A DNA stretch of 64,000 nucleotides, taken from Hyphomicrobiales bacterium (GTDB taxonomy: Bacteria; Pseudomonadota; Alphaproteobacteria; Rhizobiales; Rhizobiaceae). Made by a program: the position numbers and the translations under genes. Of the stretch, positions 1-8,853 are shown piece by piece; positions within the stretch are counted from its first letter, which is position 1; the number at the start of each line of letters is the position of its first letter. The stretch lies in NCBI GenBank assembly GCA_900467745.1, contig UBQW01000011.1, forward strand, positions 62,001 to 126,000. Direction: 5' to 3'. Under the pieces are notes generated by a model. That model made no database searches. It saw nothing but the letters and a program-made list of their open reading frames with translations, and was not told where the DNA came from.

Positions 1-647
1 GTCGCCATGAACATGCGCACGGCGCCATTGATGACGCGCTCGGCTTCCTGTTTCGACGGCGGCTTTTCCATGCTGCCAAACAGGCGGAATTTGAAGAAGC
101 TGCCGCTGGAGAGATCGAGGAACTGGGCGGCCGCAAGTTCGATGTCGCCGATATTGAGCTGGCCGGCCTCGACATAGCGAATGAGATAGTCGCGCAGGAT
201 GGTGCGCAGGTTTTCCGGGCCGTTAAAGAAGCGCTGACAGAGCGCCGGCATGCGGTCGCGCACACCAAGCACGGTGCGCATGGCGCTGATGACCTTCTCA
301 TCGGTCATATGGGCTATGAAATCCATACCGAAATCATGGAGACCGGTTTCCACGTCCTCGCGCTCGGCAAGCGTGGTGCGCATCGCGGCAACGAAGGCGG
401 CGCGTTCGCTCTCGATCATCGCGGCGAACAGCTCTTCCTTGTTGGCGAAGTATACGTAGAGAGTACCCTTCGAAACGCCGGCCTCGCGCGTGATGTCGTT
501 CATGCTGGCGGCATCGAAGCCGTACTTCATGAACGCGCGGCGGGCACCGTCGAGAATTTGTTTGCGTTTTGCGGGATCTTCACCCGCGGCCCATCTGCCT
601 CCTGCAGATGTCGATTCCTCCACGGAAACGTCGGAAAAGTCTGTCAT
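1..647 (-). CDS. TetR/AcrR-family transcriptional repressor (3' end cut by window edge)
   Basis: The reverse-strand frame opens at an ATG at 645-647 and stays open to base 1, so the C-terminus is outside the window. Residues about 27-70 form a TetR DNA-binding domain: an amphipathic helix (ILDGARRAFMKYGFDAASM) followed by a helix-turn-helix with the family signature DITREAGVSKGTLYVYF and then NKEEL. The rest is the helical ligand-binding domain, not specific enough to name an inducer. The gene is divergent from the HlyD/MFS efflux pair starting at 802, and two palindromes lie between them, which is the usual arrangement for a local repressor of a drug-efflux operon. That it represses the pair and itself is inference. 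Ligand unknown. Confidence 0.9.
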   Translation of the reverse strand, partial: MTDFSDVSVEESTSAGGRWAAGEDPAKRKQILDGARRAFMKYGFDAASMNDITREAGVSKGTLYVYFANKEELFAAMIESERAAFVAAMRTTLAEREDVETGLHDFGMDFIAHMTDEKVISAMRTVLGVRDRMPALCQRFFNGPENLRTILRDYLIRYVEAGQLNIGDIELAAAQFLDLSSGSFFKFRLFGSMEKPPSKQEAERVINGAVRMFMA

Positions 648-692
648 AGCTCCTTAACCATATCCGCACATGCGAATGTTTCGTTAACAAAA

Positions 693-710
693 TCGAACCG
701 GGTGGTTCGA
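693..710. promoter_or_regulatory. Perfect palindrome, candidate TetR operator O1
   Basis: TCGAACCGGGTGGTTCGA: 7-bp arms that are exact inverted repeats around a 4-base centre. It lies in the 154-bp divergent gap between the TetR gene and the efflux operon. A related half-site pattern (CGAAC...GTTCG) recurs at 754-769, which argues against chance. Confidence 0.6.
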
Positions 711-753
711 TACATCTTGATATGAACGTAAAAAGGCTCTATGTCAACTAAAC

Positions 754-769
754 CGAACCGTTCAGTTCG
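754..769. promoter_or_regulatory. Second inverted repeat, candidate TetR operator O2
   Basis: CGAAC-CGTTCA-GTTCG, sharing the CGAAC/GTTCG half-sites of the palindrome at 693-710. It sits 32 bp before the efflux start codon, where binding would block transcription or promoter clearance. Confidence 0.5.
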
Positions 770-801
770 ATCAGTTTTACTCGATTTACCGGTATTCTCT
801 C

Positions 802-1992
802 ATGTCGTCCAGCCAGAACGCCAATGTCACCAGGATTGTCAGCAAGCCTGCGGAAGATGAGGCTCAAGAAGCAGCCGTAACCGCTGAAGCGCCGCGTACG
901 CCGCAGACCGTGGCCGCCCCGGTCGAGACGGCACCTGAGCAGAAGAAAAAGAAGCGCAGCCCCGTGCTGCCGATCCTCGGGCTGGCCCTTCTCGCCGGCG
1001 CCGCCTATTTCGGCTACCAGTGGTTCACGGTCGGCCGTTTCATGATCTCGACCGATGACGCCTATATCGAAGGCGATATCGCAACGATCTCTCCCAAGGT
1101 TACCGGCTACGTCGCCAAGGTGAACGTCGTCGCCAACCAGCAGGTCAAGGTCGGCGATACGCTGGCAACGCTCGACGACGGCGACTACAAGCTGGCGCTG
1201 GAGCAGGCGCAGGCATCGCTCGACACCGAGAAGCTGTCGCTGCAGCGCATCGACGCGCAGATCGCCGGCGGTGAGGCGAGCCTCGACCAGGCCAAGGCGC
1301 AGAAGGTTGCGCTCGATGCCACCGTTCGCGGCGCGCAGATCACTCAGACCCGTGCCAGCGAGCTGCAGGCGAAGTCGGTCGGCACGACCGCATCGCTCGA
1401 CACCGCCAACATCGCGCTCGATCAGGCAAAGGCCAATCTCGTCGGCGGTGACGCCGCGATCGCATCGGCGGAAGCCAATGTGACGCTGCTGCATGCACAG
1501 CGCCGCGAAGCCGAAGGCACGATCCGCCAGCTCGAGCTTGCCCGCGACAAGGCCGCGCGCGACCTGTCCTTCACGGTTCTCAAGGCGCCTTATGACGGCG
1601 TCGTCGGCAACCGCTCGGTTCAGGAAGGCGATCTGGTTTCGCCCGGTCAGCGTCTGATGGCGCTCGTTCCGGTTCGCCAACTCTATATCGACGCGAATTT
1701 CAAGGAAACGCAGATCCAGCATCTGGTTCCGGGCTCCAAGGTCAATGTCCATGTCGACGCCTATGACGATCATGCGATCGTCGGCACGGTGGAATCGATC
1801 TCGCCGGCATCGGGCTCGGTGTTCTCGCTGCTGCCGCCTGAAAACGCGACGGGCAACTTCACCAAGATCATCCAGCGCGTACCGGTTCGCATCGCTCTGC
1901 CGCAGGACGCGCTCGACACGGGTCGCCTGCGCGCCGGCCTCAGCGTCGTTGTCGACGTCGACACGCGCACGGCGCCGGATGCCGCCAAGTAA
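802..1992 (+). CDS. HlyD/EmrA-family periplasmic adaptor of an MFS efflux pump
   Basis: Membrane-fusion subunit (396 aa) expected to link the inner-membrane pump encoded downstream to an outer-membrane channel. The N-terminal 53 residues are cytoplasmic and Pro/Ala/Lys-rich. One transmembrane segment follows at about 54-73, then the EmrA-type hallmark STDDAYIEGDIATISPKVTGYV (residues about 83-104), a long helical hairpin rich in Ala, Gln and Glu (about 125-255), and a second biotinyl-lipoyl-like half with LKAPYDGVVGNRSVQEGD. The length is normal for EmrA. The MFS gene starts 46 bp downstream, so the two are almost certainly one operon, probably controlled by the divergent TetR gene. The exported compound cannot be read from the sequence. 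Confidence 0.92.
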   Translation: MSSSQNANVTRIVSKPAEDEAQEAAVTAEAPRTPQTVAAPVETAPEQKKKKRSPVLPILGLALLAGAAYFGYQWFTVGRFMISTDDAYIEGDIATISPKVTGYVAKVNVVANQQVKVGDTLATLDDGDYKLALEQAQASLDTEKLSLQRIDAQIAGGEASLDQAKAQKVALDATVRGAQITQTRASELQAKSVGTTASLDTANIALDQAKANLVGGDAAIASAEANVTLLHAQRREAEGTIRQLELARDKAARDLSFTVLKAPYDGVVGNRSVQEGDLVSPGQRLMALVPVRQLYIDANFKETQIQHLVPGSKVNVHVDAYDDHAIVGTVESISPASGSVFSLLPPENATGNFTKIIQRVPVRIALPQDALDTGRLRAGLSVVVDVDTRTAPDAAK

Positions 1993-2037
1993 GACGCCTC
2001 GGGCGTAACCTGGCCACGTAATAGACGAGGTAGGCCG

Positions 2038-3630
2038 ATGGCCGCGAGCACAACAGCAGGATCGATGCCGGCCGCGCCGGCCGCCGACACCATGGACCCC
2101 CGCAAGCTCATCGCGTTCTTTGCGATGGTGGTGGGGATGTTCATGTCCATCCTGGACATTCAGATCGTGTCGGCGTCGCTGGCCGAAATCCAGGCCGGCC
2201 TCAGCGCCGGCACGGATGAAATCGGCTGGGTGCAGACATCGTACCTGATTGCGGAAGTCATCATGATTCCGCTGTCTGGCACGTTGGCGCGCATCATCTC
2301 GACGCGCTATCTGTTCGCCTTCTCGGCTGCGGGCTTCACCGCGGCCAGCGCGCTCTGCGCGACCGCGACGAATATCGATCAGATGATCGTCTATCGCGCG
2401 ATCCAGGGCTTCATCGGCGGCGGCATGATCCCGTCGGTGTTTGCGGCTGCCTTCACGATCTTCCCGCCCTCCAAGCGCAGCATCGTCTCGCCGATCATCG
2501 GCCTGATCGCGACGCTGGCGCCGACCATCGGCCCGACAGTCGGTGGCTACCTCAGCCACGCCTTCTCCTGGCACTGGCTGTTCCTCGTCAACATCATTCC
2601 CGGCATCATCGTCACGATCGTGACCTGGAATTTCATCGATTTCGACAAGCCGGAATTCTCGCTGTTCAAGAAGTTCGACTGGTGGGGCCTGGTCTCGATG
2701 GGCGTCTTCCTCGGCGCGCTGGAATATGTGCTCGAAGAAGGCAACTCGAACGACTGGTTCAATGACCGCAACATCGTTCTTGGCGCCATCGCATCGGCCA
2801 TCGGCTGCGTGGTCTTCTTCTACCGCGCCTTCAAGGTCGACTTCCCCGTCGTCGATCTCAGGGCGTTCAGCAACCGAAACTTCGCGGTCGGCTCGCTGTT
2901 CTCCTTCGTCATGGGTATCGGCCTCTACGGCCTGACCTATATTTACCCGCTCTATCTCGGGCGCATCCGCGGTTACGATTCGCTGATGATCGGCGAAACC
3001 ATGTTCGTTTCCGGTCTCGCCATGTTCTTCACCGCGCCGATCGCCGGCAAGCTGTCGGCCAAGATGGACCTGCGCCTGATGATGGTGCTCGGCTTTGCGA
3101 GCTTCGCCGCCGGCACCTGGATCATGACCGGCGTGACCACGGATTGGGACTTCTACGAGCTCTTCATCCCGCAGATCCTGCGCGGCTTCGGCCTGATGAT
3201 GTGCATGGTGCCGATCAACAACATCGCGCTCGGCACGATGCCGCCGGCGCGCATGCGCGGCGCTTCGGGCCTGTTCAACCTGACGCGTAACCTCGGCGGC
3301 GCCGTTGGTCTCGCGGTCATCAATACCGTGCTGACGAACCGCCAGGACGTGCATTACCAGCGCATCCGCGAGCATCTCGACTGGGGCAACCCTGTCGCGA
3401 GCGACCAGATCAACAACATGGCATCGAAGTTCGACACATACGGCATGGATGGCGCGGCGGTCGCGATCAAGCAGATGGTCGGCATGGTGACCAAGCAGGC
3501 GATGGTGATGTCGTTCAGCGATATTTTCGTCATCCTCACCGGGCTTTTCGTGGCGATGATCCTCGGCATCGTGCTGATCGACAAGCCGGCGCCGCCGCAA
3601 GGCGGTGGCGGGGGTGGCGGCGGCCACTGA
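2038..3630 (+). CDS. DHA2-family (EmrB-type) MFS multidrug efflux transporter
   Basis: Inner-membrane proton-driven exporter of 530 aa, the size and hydropathy of 14-helix DHA2 transporters. Visible signs are the TM1 motif around FMSILDIQIVSASL, a loop-2 region GWVQTSYLIAEVI, and the antiporter motif C in TM5 (LAPTIGPTVGGYL), which marks efflux rather than uptake. The C-terminus ends in a run of eight glycines and a histidine, an odd low-complexity tail. It follows the EmrA-like adaptor in the same operon and precedes a strong hairpin terminator at 3660-3690. Substrate unknown. Confidence 0.94.
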   Translation: MAASTTAGSMPAAPAADTMDPRKLIAFFAMVVGMFMSILDIQIVSASLAEIQAGLSAGTDEIGWVQTSYLIAEVIMIPLSGTLARIISTRYLFAFSAAGFTAASALCATATNIDQMIVYRAIQGFIGGGMIPSVFAAAFTIFPPSKRSIVSPIIGLIATLAPTIGPTVGGYLSHAFSWHWLFLVNIIPGIIVTIVTWNFIDFDKPEFSLFKKFDWWGLVSMGVFLGALEYVLEEGNSNDWFNDRNIVLGAIASAIGCVVFFYRAFKVDFPVVDLRAFSNRNFAVGSLFSFVMGIGLYGLTYIYPLYLGRIRGYDSLMIGETMFVSGLAMFFTAPIAGKLSAKMDLRLMMVLGFASFAAGTWIMTGVTTDWDFYELFIPQILRGFGLMMCMVPINNIALGTMPPARMRGASGLFNLTRNLGGAVGLAVINTVLTNRQDVHYQRIREHLDWGNPVASDQINNMASKFDTYGMDGAAVAIKQMVGMVTKQAMVMSFSDIFVILTGLFVAMILGIVLIDKPAPPQGGGGGGGGH

Positions 3631-3659
3631 CGGTTCACGACAGCTTCGACGAATTCTGG

Positions 3660-3690
3660 CGCCGGCTTGGGAAACCAAAGCCGGCGTTTT
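3660..3690 (+). terminator. Rho-independent terminator of the efflux operon
   Basis: A 9-bp perfect stem (CGCCGGCTT / AAGCCGGCG) closes a 9-base loop and is followed by TTTT, 30 bp after the MFS stop codon. Confidence 0.8.
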
Positions 3691-3730
3691 CGCGTATATG
3701 CGATGATACCACCGGGATCGACCGCGCTTC

Positions 3731-4726
3731 ATGTTCAAAGCTTCCGCCAGATTCGTTGCACTCCTCACCCTTATGCTGTCCGTTGCCGTGAACCATGTGT
3801 TCGCGTCCAATCCATCCGCCGATGAGGCGCGCATCGATGTCGGCGGCTACAGGATGAACAGCCTTTATCTCAAGGCGAAGCGGCCGGATCTGCCGCCGAT
3901 CGTGTTCATCCACGGCGCCAGCGCCAATCTCCACGATCCGGTATTTTCGTTTCGTGACCGGCTGGAAGGGCGTGCCGATCTTCTCTTCGTAGATCGTCCG
4001 GGCCACGGGCGCTCGGATCGCGGCGATCAGGAAAATGCGTTTCCAGACGGGCAGGCCGATGCCATCGCTGATGTCATGACGAAACGCGGTATCAAGAAGG
4101 CGATCATTGTCAGCCATTCCTTCGGCGGCGCAGTCGCGGCGAGCTTCGCGCTCAGGCATCCCGACCGGGTGCTTGGGCTCGTTTTCCTGTCACCCGCCGT
4201 CTACCCGTGGCCGGGTGGTATCGCCTGGTATTACGATGCCGCGAAGGTGCCGGTGACTGGCGCGCTGTTCAGCGCCATTGTCGTGCCGCCGGTGGGGCTT
4301 GCGATGATCGACAGCGCCACGCGCTCGGTTTTCGCGCCCAATCCTCGGCCACCCGGCTACATCAAGGAGGCGCGTGCGTTGCAGGCGCTTGGGCCGAAGG
4401 CGTTCCGCGACAACGCCATCGATGTCGCCAATCTTCTGGAATGGACGAAGCGCAATTCGCCGCGCTATGGCCGCATCCATGCGCCGACGGTGATCATTTC
4501 GGGCGACACCGACAGCGTCGTCTCGCCTGATATCCACGCGCGCCATCTTGCCCGCGCCATCAAGGGCGCACGGCTGCTGATGATCCATAACATGGGTCAC
4601 AAGTCGGATTACGTCGCGCGGGATTTGGCCGTGGCGGCGATCGAAAGCACCGCCGGCAGGCCGCGTGATCTGAAGCGCTTGTCGCGCAGGCTCGAAGCCG
4701 AAATCGCCAAGGACCACGAAAAATAG
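3731..4726 (+). CDS. Secreted alpha/beta-hydrolase fold protein
   Basis: 331 aa with an N-terminal signal peptide (hydrophobic core about 7-22, probable cleavage near VFAS-NP). The alpha/beta hydrolase layout is clear: HG at 61-62 (FIHGAS, oxyanion region), DRPGHGRSD at about 88-96, the nucleophile elbow SHSFGG with Ser130, an acidic residue in SGDTDSV near 257, and the catalytic His in NMGHKSD near 284. The first residue of the elbow is Ser instead of Gly. The substrate cannot be told: esterase, lipase and C-C hydrolase are all possible. It lies beyond the efflux terminator, so it is probably transcribed on its own. No strong Shine-Dalgarno is seen before the ATG. Confidence 0.85.
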   Translation: MFKASARFVALLTLMLSVAVNHVFASNPSADEARIDVGGYRMNSLYLKAKRPDLPPIVFIHGASANLHDPVFSFRDRLEGRADLLFVDRPGHGRSDRGDQENAFPDGQADAIADVMTKRGIKKAIIVSHSFGGAVAASFALRHPDRVLGLVFLSPAVYPWPGGIAWYYDAAKVPVTGALFSAIVVPPVGLAMIDSATRSVFAPNPRPPGYIKEARALQALGPKAFRDNAIDVANLLEWTKRNSPRYGRIHAPTVIISGDTDSVVSPDIHARHLARAIKGARLLMIHNMGHKSDYVARDLAVAAIESTAGRPRDLKRLSRRLEAEIAKDHEK

Positions 4727-4766
4727 CAGTCATTTCAATACGCAAAACACGTCGCCAAAAAAATCT

Positions 4767-4780
4767 GATTTACGTACATC
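4767..4780. promoter_or_regulatory. Near-palindrome, candidate operator of the xylose LacI regulator
   Basis: GATTTACGTACATC is symmetric about a central CG except for one mismatched pair, the form expected of a LacI-family site. It lies 35 bp before the regulator's start codon, consistent with autoregulation. Confidence 0.35.
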
Positions 4781-4814
4781 AAAAATGGCGCTAAAGGTCT
4801 CGTCAGGAGGAGCG

Positions 4815-5840
4815 ATGAGACCTACGGTTCACGATATTGCCGCAGCTGCGGGCGTCAGCCTTGCGACTGTCGATCGGGTGCTGAACCAGCGCCCGGGCGT
4901 TCGGCACGTGACGCGGGAGAAGGTCGAAACCGCCATTCGCGAGATCGGTTATGTGCGCGACGTCGCCGCCGCCAATCTCGCGAAGGGGCGGACTTATTCG
5001 TTCGTGTTCATAGTCCCCGCCAGCGACAATTCCTTCATGCACGGGCTGAACGCCGAGGTGATGGCCGCCGTTGCGCGCTCGCCGGTGGAGCGCACCGATA
5101 TCCGCACCGTCGAGATTCCGGCCTTCGATCCCACAGCCCTTGCCGCGGCACTCGATACGCTGCGCATCGAGCGGCCCGCCGGCGTTGCGCTCGTCGCAAC
5201 CGATGCGCCCGAGGTCCGCGATGCGGTCGACCGGCTGGTGCAGGATGGTATTCCTGTTGTCACCGTCGTGTCCGATCTCACCGGCTCGCAGCGCCATCAT
5301 TATGCCGGCGTCGACAATATCGCGGCGGGGCGTACGGCGGCGCGGCTGCTCGGGCGTTTTCTCGGCGGCGCCAAGGGTGACGTCGCGGTTCTCGCCGGCT
5401 CCATGCTGGTGCGCGACCATCGCGAGCGGCTTGAAGGTTTCGCGGCCGTCATGGCCGAGGAGTTTCCCGGTCTCTCCATCCTGCCCGTCATCGAGGGGCG
5501 CGACGATCCTGATATGGCGCATATGCTGGTTTCGGATGCGCTCTCCAAGCGCGACGGCATCATCGGCGTCTACAGCCTCGGCGCCGGCAATCGCGGCCTG
5601 ATCCGGGCGCTGAAGGAAAAGTCCGTCGACCGCGCTCTCACCGTCATCGCGCACGAACTGACTGATCATACGCGCACGGCCCTTCTCGACGGTACGATCG
5701 ACGCAATCTTGAACCAGGATGCGGGCCACGAGGTGCGCAGCGCCATCCGCGTGTTGAAGGCCAAGGCCGACGGGCTCTCGGTCATCGACGCGCAGGAGCG
5801 CATCCGTCTCGATATCTTTCTGAAAGACAATCTGCCGTAA
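4815..5840 (+). CDS. LacI-family transcriptional regulator of the xylose genes
   Basis: 341 aa from the ATG at 4815, chosen because GGAGG lies 4 bases upstream; an in-frame ATG at 4785 has no ribosome-binding site. Residues 5-24 are a LacI helix-turn-helix (HDIAAAAGVSLATVDRVLN), followed by the hinge region and a periplasmic-binding-protein-like effector domain (VFIVPASDNSFMHGLNAEV onward). The xylulokinase gene begins 19 bp after the stop codon and xylose isomerase follows, so a role as xylose-responsive regulator is inferred from context. It differs from the AraC-type XylR of enteric bacteria. Confidence 0.92.
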   Translation: MRPTVHDIAAAAGVSLATVDRVLNQRPGVRHVTREKVETAIREIGYVRDVAAANLAKGRTYSFVFIVPASDNSFMHGLNAEVMAAVARSPVERTDIRTVEIPAFDPTALAAALDTLRIERPAGVALVATDAPEVRDAVDRLVQDGIPVVTVVSDLTGSQRHHYAGVDNIAAGRTAARLLGRFLGGAKGDVAVLAGSMLVRDHRERLEGFAAVMAEEFPGLSILPVIEGRDDPDMAHMLVSDALSKRDGIIGVYSLGAGNRGLIRALKEKSVDRALTVIAHELTDHTRTALLDGTIDAILNQDAGHEVRSAIRVLKAKADGLSVIDAQERIRLDIFLKDNLP

Positions 5841-5858
5841 CGGCAAAGGGAGAAACAC

Positions 5859-7313
5859 ATGTATCTGGGTCTCGATCTCGGAACCTCCGGCGTCAAAGCC
5901 ATGCTGATCGATGGCGATCAGAAGATCATCGGCTCGGCCAACGGTTCGCTCGACGTGTCGCGTCCGCATCACGGATGGTCGGAGCAGGAGCCTTCGCACT
6001 GGGTGCGGGCGACCGAGGAGGCGATCGCTGGGCTGAAGGCGAAGCATCCGAAGGAGCTTGCCGCCGTCAAGGGCATCGGCCTTTCCGGCCAGATGCACGG
6101 CGCGACGCTGCTCGATGCCGACGACAAGGTGCTGCGCCCCTGCATTCTCTGGAACGACACGCGCAGCTATCTCGAGGCGGCAGCGCTCGATGCCGATCCG
6201 AAGTTCCGCAAGCTCACCGGCAACATCGTCTTCCCGGGCTTCACCGCGCCGAAACTTGCCTGGGTCGCCAAGCACGAGCCGGAGATCTTCGCCAAGGTCG
6301 CCAAGGTGCTGCTGCCGAAGGATTATCTGCGCCTGTGGCTGACCGGCGAGCACATTTCCGAAATGTCGGATTCGGCCGGCACCTCATGGCTCGATACCGG
6401 CAAGCGCAAGTGGTCATCCGAGCTCTTGGCCGCCACCGGTCTCGATGAAAAGCATATGCCAACGCTGGTCGAAGGCACGGAAGAGGGCGGCAAGCTGCGC
6501 GGCGAGCTCGCCTCGCAATGGGGCATCACCGGTTCGGTCGTCGTTGCCGGCGGGGCGGGCGACAATGCGGCCTCCGCCTGCGGCATGGGCACCGTCAGCC
6601 ATGGCGCGGCCTTCGTGTCGCTCGGCACGTCGGGCGTGCTCTTCGCTGCCAACGGCTCCTATCTTCCCAAGCCGGAAAGCGCTGTTCACGCCTTCTGCCA
6701 CGCGCTGCCCAACACATGGCACCAGATGGGCGTCATCCTGTCCGCGACCGATGCGCTGAACTGGCACTCGCACGTGACGTCCAAGTCGGCGGCGGAGTTG
6801 ACCGCCGAGCTTGGCGAAACGCTGAAGGCGCCATCGGGCGTCACCTTCCTTCCCTATCTCTCCGGCGAGCGCACGCCGCACAACGACGCCGTCATCCGCG
6901 GCGCCTTCATCGGGCTCGAGCATGAGAGCAGCCGCGTGGTGCTGACCCAGGCGGTGCTCGAAGGCGTATCCTTCGCCATCCGCGACAATCTCGAGGCGCT
7001 GCGCTCGGCCGGCACCGATATCGCCCGCGTCACCGCCATCGGCGGCGGCTCGCGCTCGCGCTACTGGCTGGCCTCGATCGCCACGGCACTTGGCGTCCCC
7101 GTCGACCTGCCCGCCGACGGCGACTTCGGCGCCGCCTTCGGTGCCGCGCGTCTTGGGCTGATTGCGGCGACGGGCGCTGACCCGGTCGCGGTGTGCACGC
7201 CGCCGAAAACGGATGGGACGATCGAGCCTGATACGGCGCTGAGCGGGGCGTATGAGGAGGCTTATGGCCGCTATCGTGCGCTTTATCCGGCGATCAAGGC
7301 TTTGGCGCATTGA
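5859..7313 (+). CDS. xylB: Xylulokinase
   Basis: Phosphorylates D-xylulose to D-xylulose 5-phosphate with ATP, feeding the pentose phosphate pathway; cytoplasmic. At 484 aa it has the FGGY-kinase length. The N-terminal phosphate motif is LDLGTSGVKAML (4-15), and GLSGQMHGATLLD and PCILWNDTRS are diagnostic of xylulokinases. The central and C-terminal FGGY signatures include FVSLGTSGVLFAANG, FLPYLSGERTPHND and AIGGGSRSRYWLASIAT. A good ribosome-binding site (AAAGGGAGAAAC) precedes the ATG. It lies between the LacI regulator and xylA; a RIME-like repeat separates it from xylA. Confidence 0.97.
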   Translation: MYLGLDLGTSGVKAMLIDGDQKIIGSANGSLDVSRPHHGWSEQEPSHWVRATEEAIAGLKAKHPKELAAVKGIGLSGQMHGATLLDADDKVLRPCILWNDTRSYLEAAALDADPKFRKLTGNIVFPGFTAPKLAWVAKHEPEIFAKVAKVLLPKDYLRLWLTGEHISEMSDSAGTSWLDTGKRKWSSELLAATGLDEKHMPTLVEGTEEGGKLRGELASQWGITGSVVVAGGAGDNAASACGMGTVSHGAAFVSLGTSGVLFAANGSYLPKPESAVHAFCHALPNTWHQMGVILSATDALNWHSHVTSKSAAELTAELGETLKAPSGVTFLPYLSGERTPHNDAVIRGAFIGLEHESSRVVLTQAVLEGVSFAIRDNLEALRSAGTDIARVTAIGGGSRSRYWLASIATALGVPVDLPADGDFGAAFGAARLGLIAATGADPVAVCTPPKTDGTIEPDTALSGAYEEAYGRYRALYPAIKALAH

Positions 7314-7343
7314 GGACGGACGGACGCCTGCACTGAGTTTGTA

Positions 7344-7415
7344 GCCCCCTCATCCGCCTGCCGGCACCTTCTCCCCAACGGGGAGAAGGTGGCCCGAAGG
7401 GTCGGATGAGGGGGC
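7344..7415. repeat. RIME-like palindromic repeat, short one-hairpin form
   Basis: The element starts GCCCCCTCATCCGCCTGCC and ends with GGTCGGATGAGGGGGC, with a central CTTCTCCCC/GGGGAGAAG hairpin. The outer ends match the copies at 22755-22879 and 60361-60486, but the stretch between the two inner hairpins of those copies is missing, so this looks like a deletion derivative (72 bp against about 125 bp). It lies in the xylB-xylA gap. Confidence 0.85.
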
Positions 7416-7463
7416 CACACGGAACACCATCACCATCGAACCACACCCAAGGAGGAGTACCCC

Positions 7464-8774
7464 ATGAGCACCGGATTTTTCGGCGATATCCAGAAAATCA
7501 AATACGAAGGCCCGGACAGCACCAATCCGCTGGCCTTCCGCTATTACCAGCCGGACGAAATCGTTCTCGGCAAGCGGATGGAAGACCATCTGCGTTTCGC
7601 CGTTGCCTACTGGCACACGTTCACATGGCCGGGCGGCGACCCCTTTGGTGGACAGACGTTCCTGCGTCCGTGGTTCGAGGACACGATGAAGGCTGCGAAG
7701 CTGAAGGCTGACGTCGCCTTCGAATTCTTCTCGCTGCTCGGCGCGCCCTACTATTGCTTCCACGACGCCGATGTGCGCCCGGAAGGCAAGAACTTCGCCG
7801 AAAACACCAAGAACCTGAACGAGATCGTCGACTACTTCGCCGAGAAGCAGGCTGCCACCGGCACCAAGCTGCTCTGGGGCACGGCGAACCTCTTCTCCAA
7901 CCGCCGCTTCATGTCGGGTGCCGCAACCAATCCCGATCCCGATGTCTTCGCCTTCTCCGCCGCGACCGTAAAGACCTGCATGGACGCCACGATGAAGCTC
8001 GGTGGCGAGAATTACGTTCTGTGGGGCGGTCGCGAAGGCTATGAGACGCTGCTCAACACCGACCTCAAGCGCGAGCTCGACCAGATGGGCCGCTTCCTCA
8101 ACCTCGTGGTCGAGTACAAGCACAAGATCGGCTTCAAGGGCCAGATCCTGATCGAGCCGAAGCCGCAGGAGCCGACCAAGCACCAGTACGACTACGACGT
8201 CGCCACGGTCTACGGCTTCCTGAAGAAGAACGGCCTCGAAAACGAAGTGAAGCTCAACATCGAGCAGGGCCACGCGATCCTCGCCGGCCATTCCTTCGAG
8301 CACGAGCTGGCGCTCGCAAACGCGCTCGGCATCTTCGGCTCGATCGACATGAACCGCAACGACTACCAGTCGGGTTGGGATACCGACCAGTTCCCGAACA
8401 ATGTTCCGGAAATGGCGCTCGCCTATTACCAGGTCCTGGCAAGCGGTGGTTTCACCTCCGGCGGCACCAACTTCGACGCCAAGCTGCGCCGCCAGTCGCT
8501 CGATCCGGCAGACCTGCTGATCGGTCACATCGGCGGCATGGATTGCTGCGCCCGTGGTCTGAAGGCTGCCGCCAAGATGATCGAGGACAAGGCTCTGTCG
8601 CAGCCGCTCGCCAACCGCTATGCCGGCTGGGATTCGGCCGAAAGCCAGAAGATGCTGCGCGGCGAATATTCGCTGGAGCAGATCACAGCCCGCGTCGAGA
8701 GCCAGGACATCAACCCGCAGCCGAAGTCCGGCCAGCAGGAACTGCTCGAAAACGTCGTCAACCGCTACGTCTGA
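7464..8774 (+). CDS. xylA: Xylose isomerase
   Basis: Interconverts D-xylose and D-xylulose; a metal-dependent TIM-barrel enzyme of the cytoplasm. The 436 aa length is that of class II xylose isomerases. Active-site landmarks are present: [13 protein letters not shown] near residue 97-109 (catalytic His and Asp), [18 protein letters not shown] (the Trp-containing signature), [18 protein letters not shown] (metal-ligand Glu and Lys), and the later metal site [22 protein letters not shown] strong AAGGAGG ribosome site lies upstream. It is the last gene of the regulator-xylB-xylA group and is followed by a terminator. No dedicated xylose transporter lies directly beside it. Confidence 0.98.
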   Translation: MSTGFFGDIQKIKYEGPDSTNPLAFRYYQPDEIVLGKRMEDHLRFAVAYWHTFTWPGGDPFGGQTFLRPWFEDTMKAAKLKADVAFEFFSLLGAPYYCFHDADVRPEGKNFAENTKNLNEIVDYFAEKQAATGTKLLWGTANLFSNRRFMSGAATNPDPDVFAFSAATVKTCMDATMKLGGENYVLWGGREGYETLLNTDLKRELDQMGRFLNLVVEYKHKIGFKGQILIEPKPQEPTKHQYDYDVATVYGFLKKNGLENEVKLNIEQGHAILAGHSFEHELALANALGIFGSIDMNRNDYQSGWDTDQFPNNVPEMALAYYQVLASGGFTSGGTNFDAKLRRQSLDPADLLIGHIGGMDCCARGLKAAAKMIEDKALSQPLANRYAGWDSAESQKMLRGEYSLEQITARVESQDINPQPKSGQQELLENVVNRYV

Positions 8775-8799
8775 TAGTCGGCGGATTGTTGAAACAAAG

Positions 8800-8831
8800 A
8801 AGCCGGGGAGCATTCGCTTCCCGGCTTTTTC
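8800..8831 (+). terminator. Terminator after xylA
   Basis: AAGCCGGGGAGC-ATTC-GCTTCCCGGCTT forms a long stem with one mismatch, followed by TTT, in the gap between the convergent xylA and pit genes. The reverse strand also reads into a T-rich stretch, so it may serve both. Confidence 0.82.
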
Positions 8832-8853
8832 AATTGCGCTATCGGCTCAGGCC

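Noticed and set aside
748..3834. A 1028-codon open frame on the reverse strand
   Set aside because: It runs antisense to the efflux pair, is extremely rich in Arg, His and Asp and has no fold or motif; it is a by-product of GC-rich codon use.
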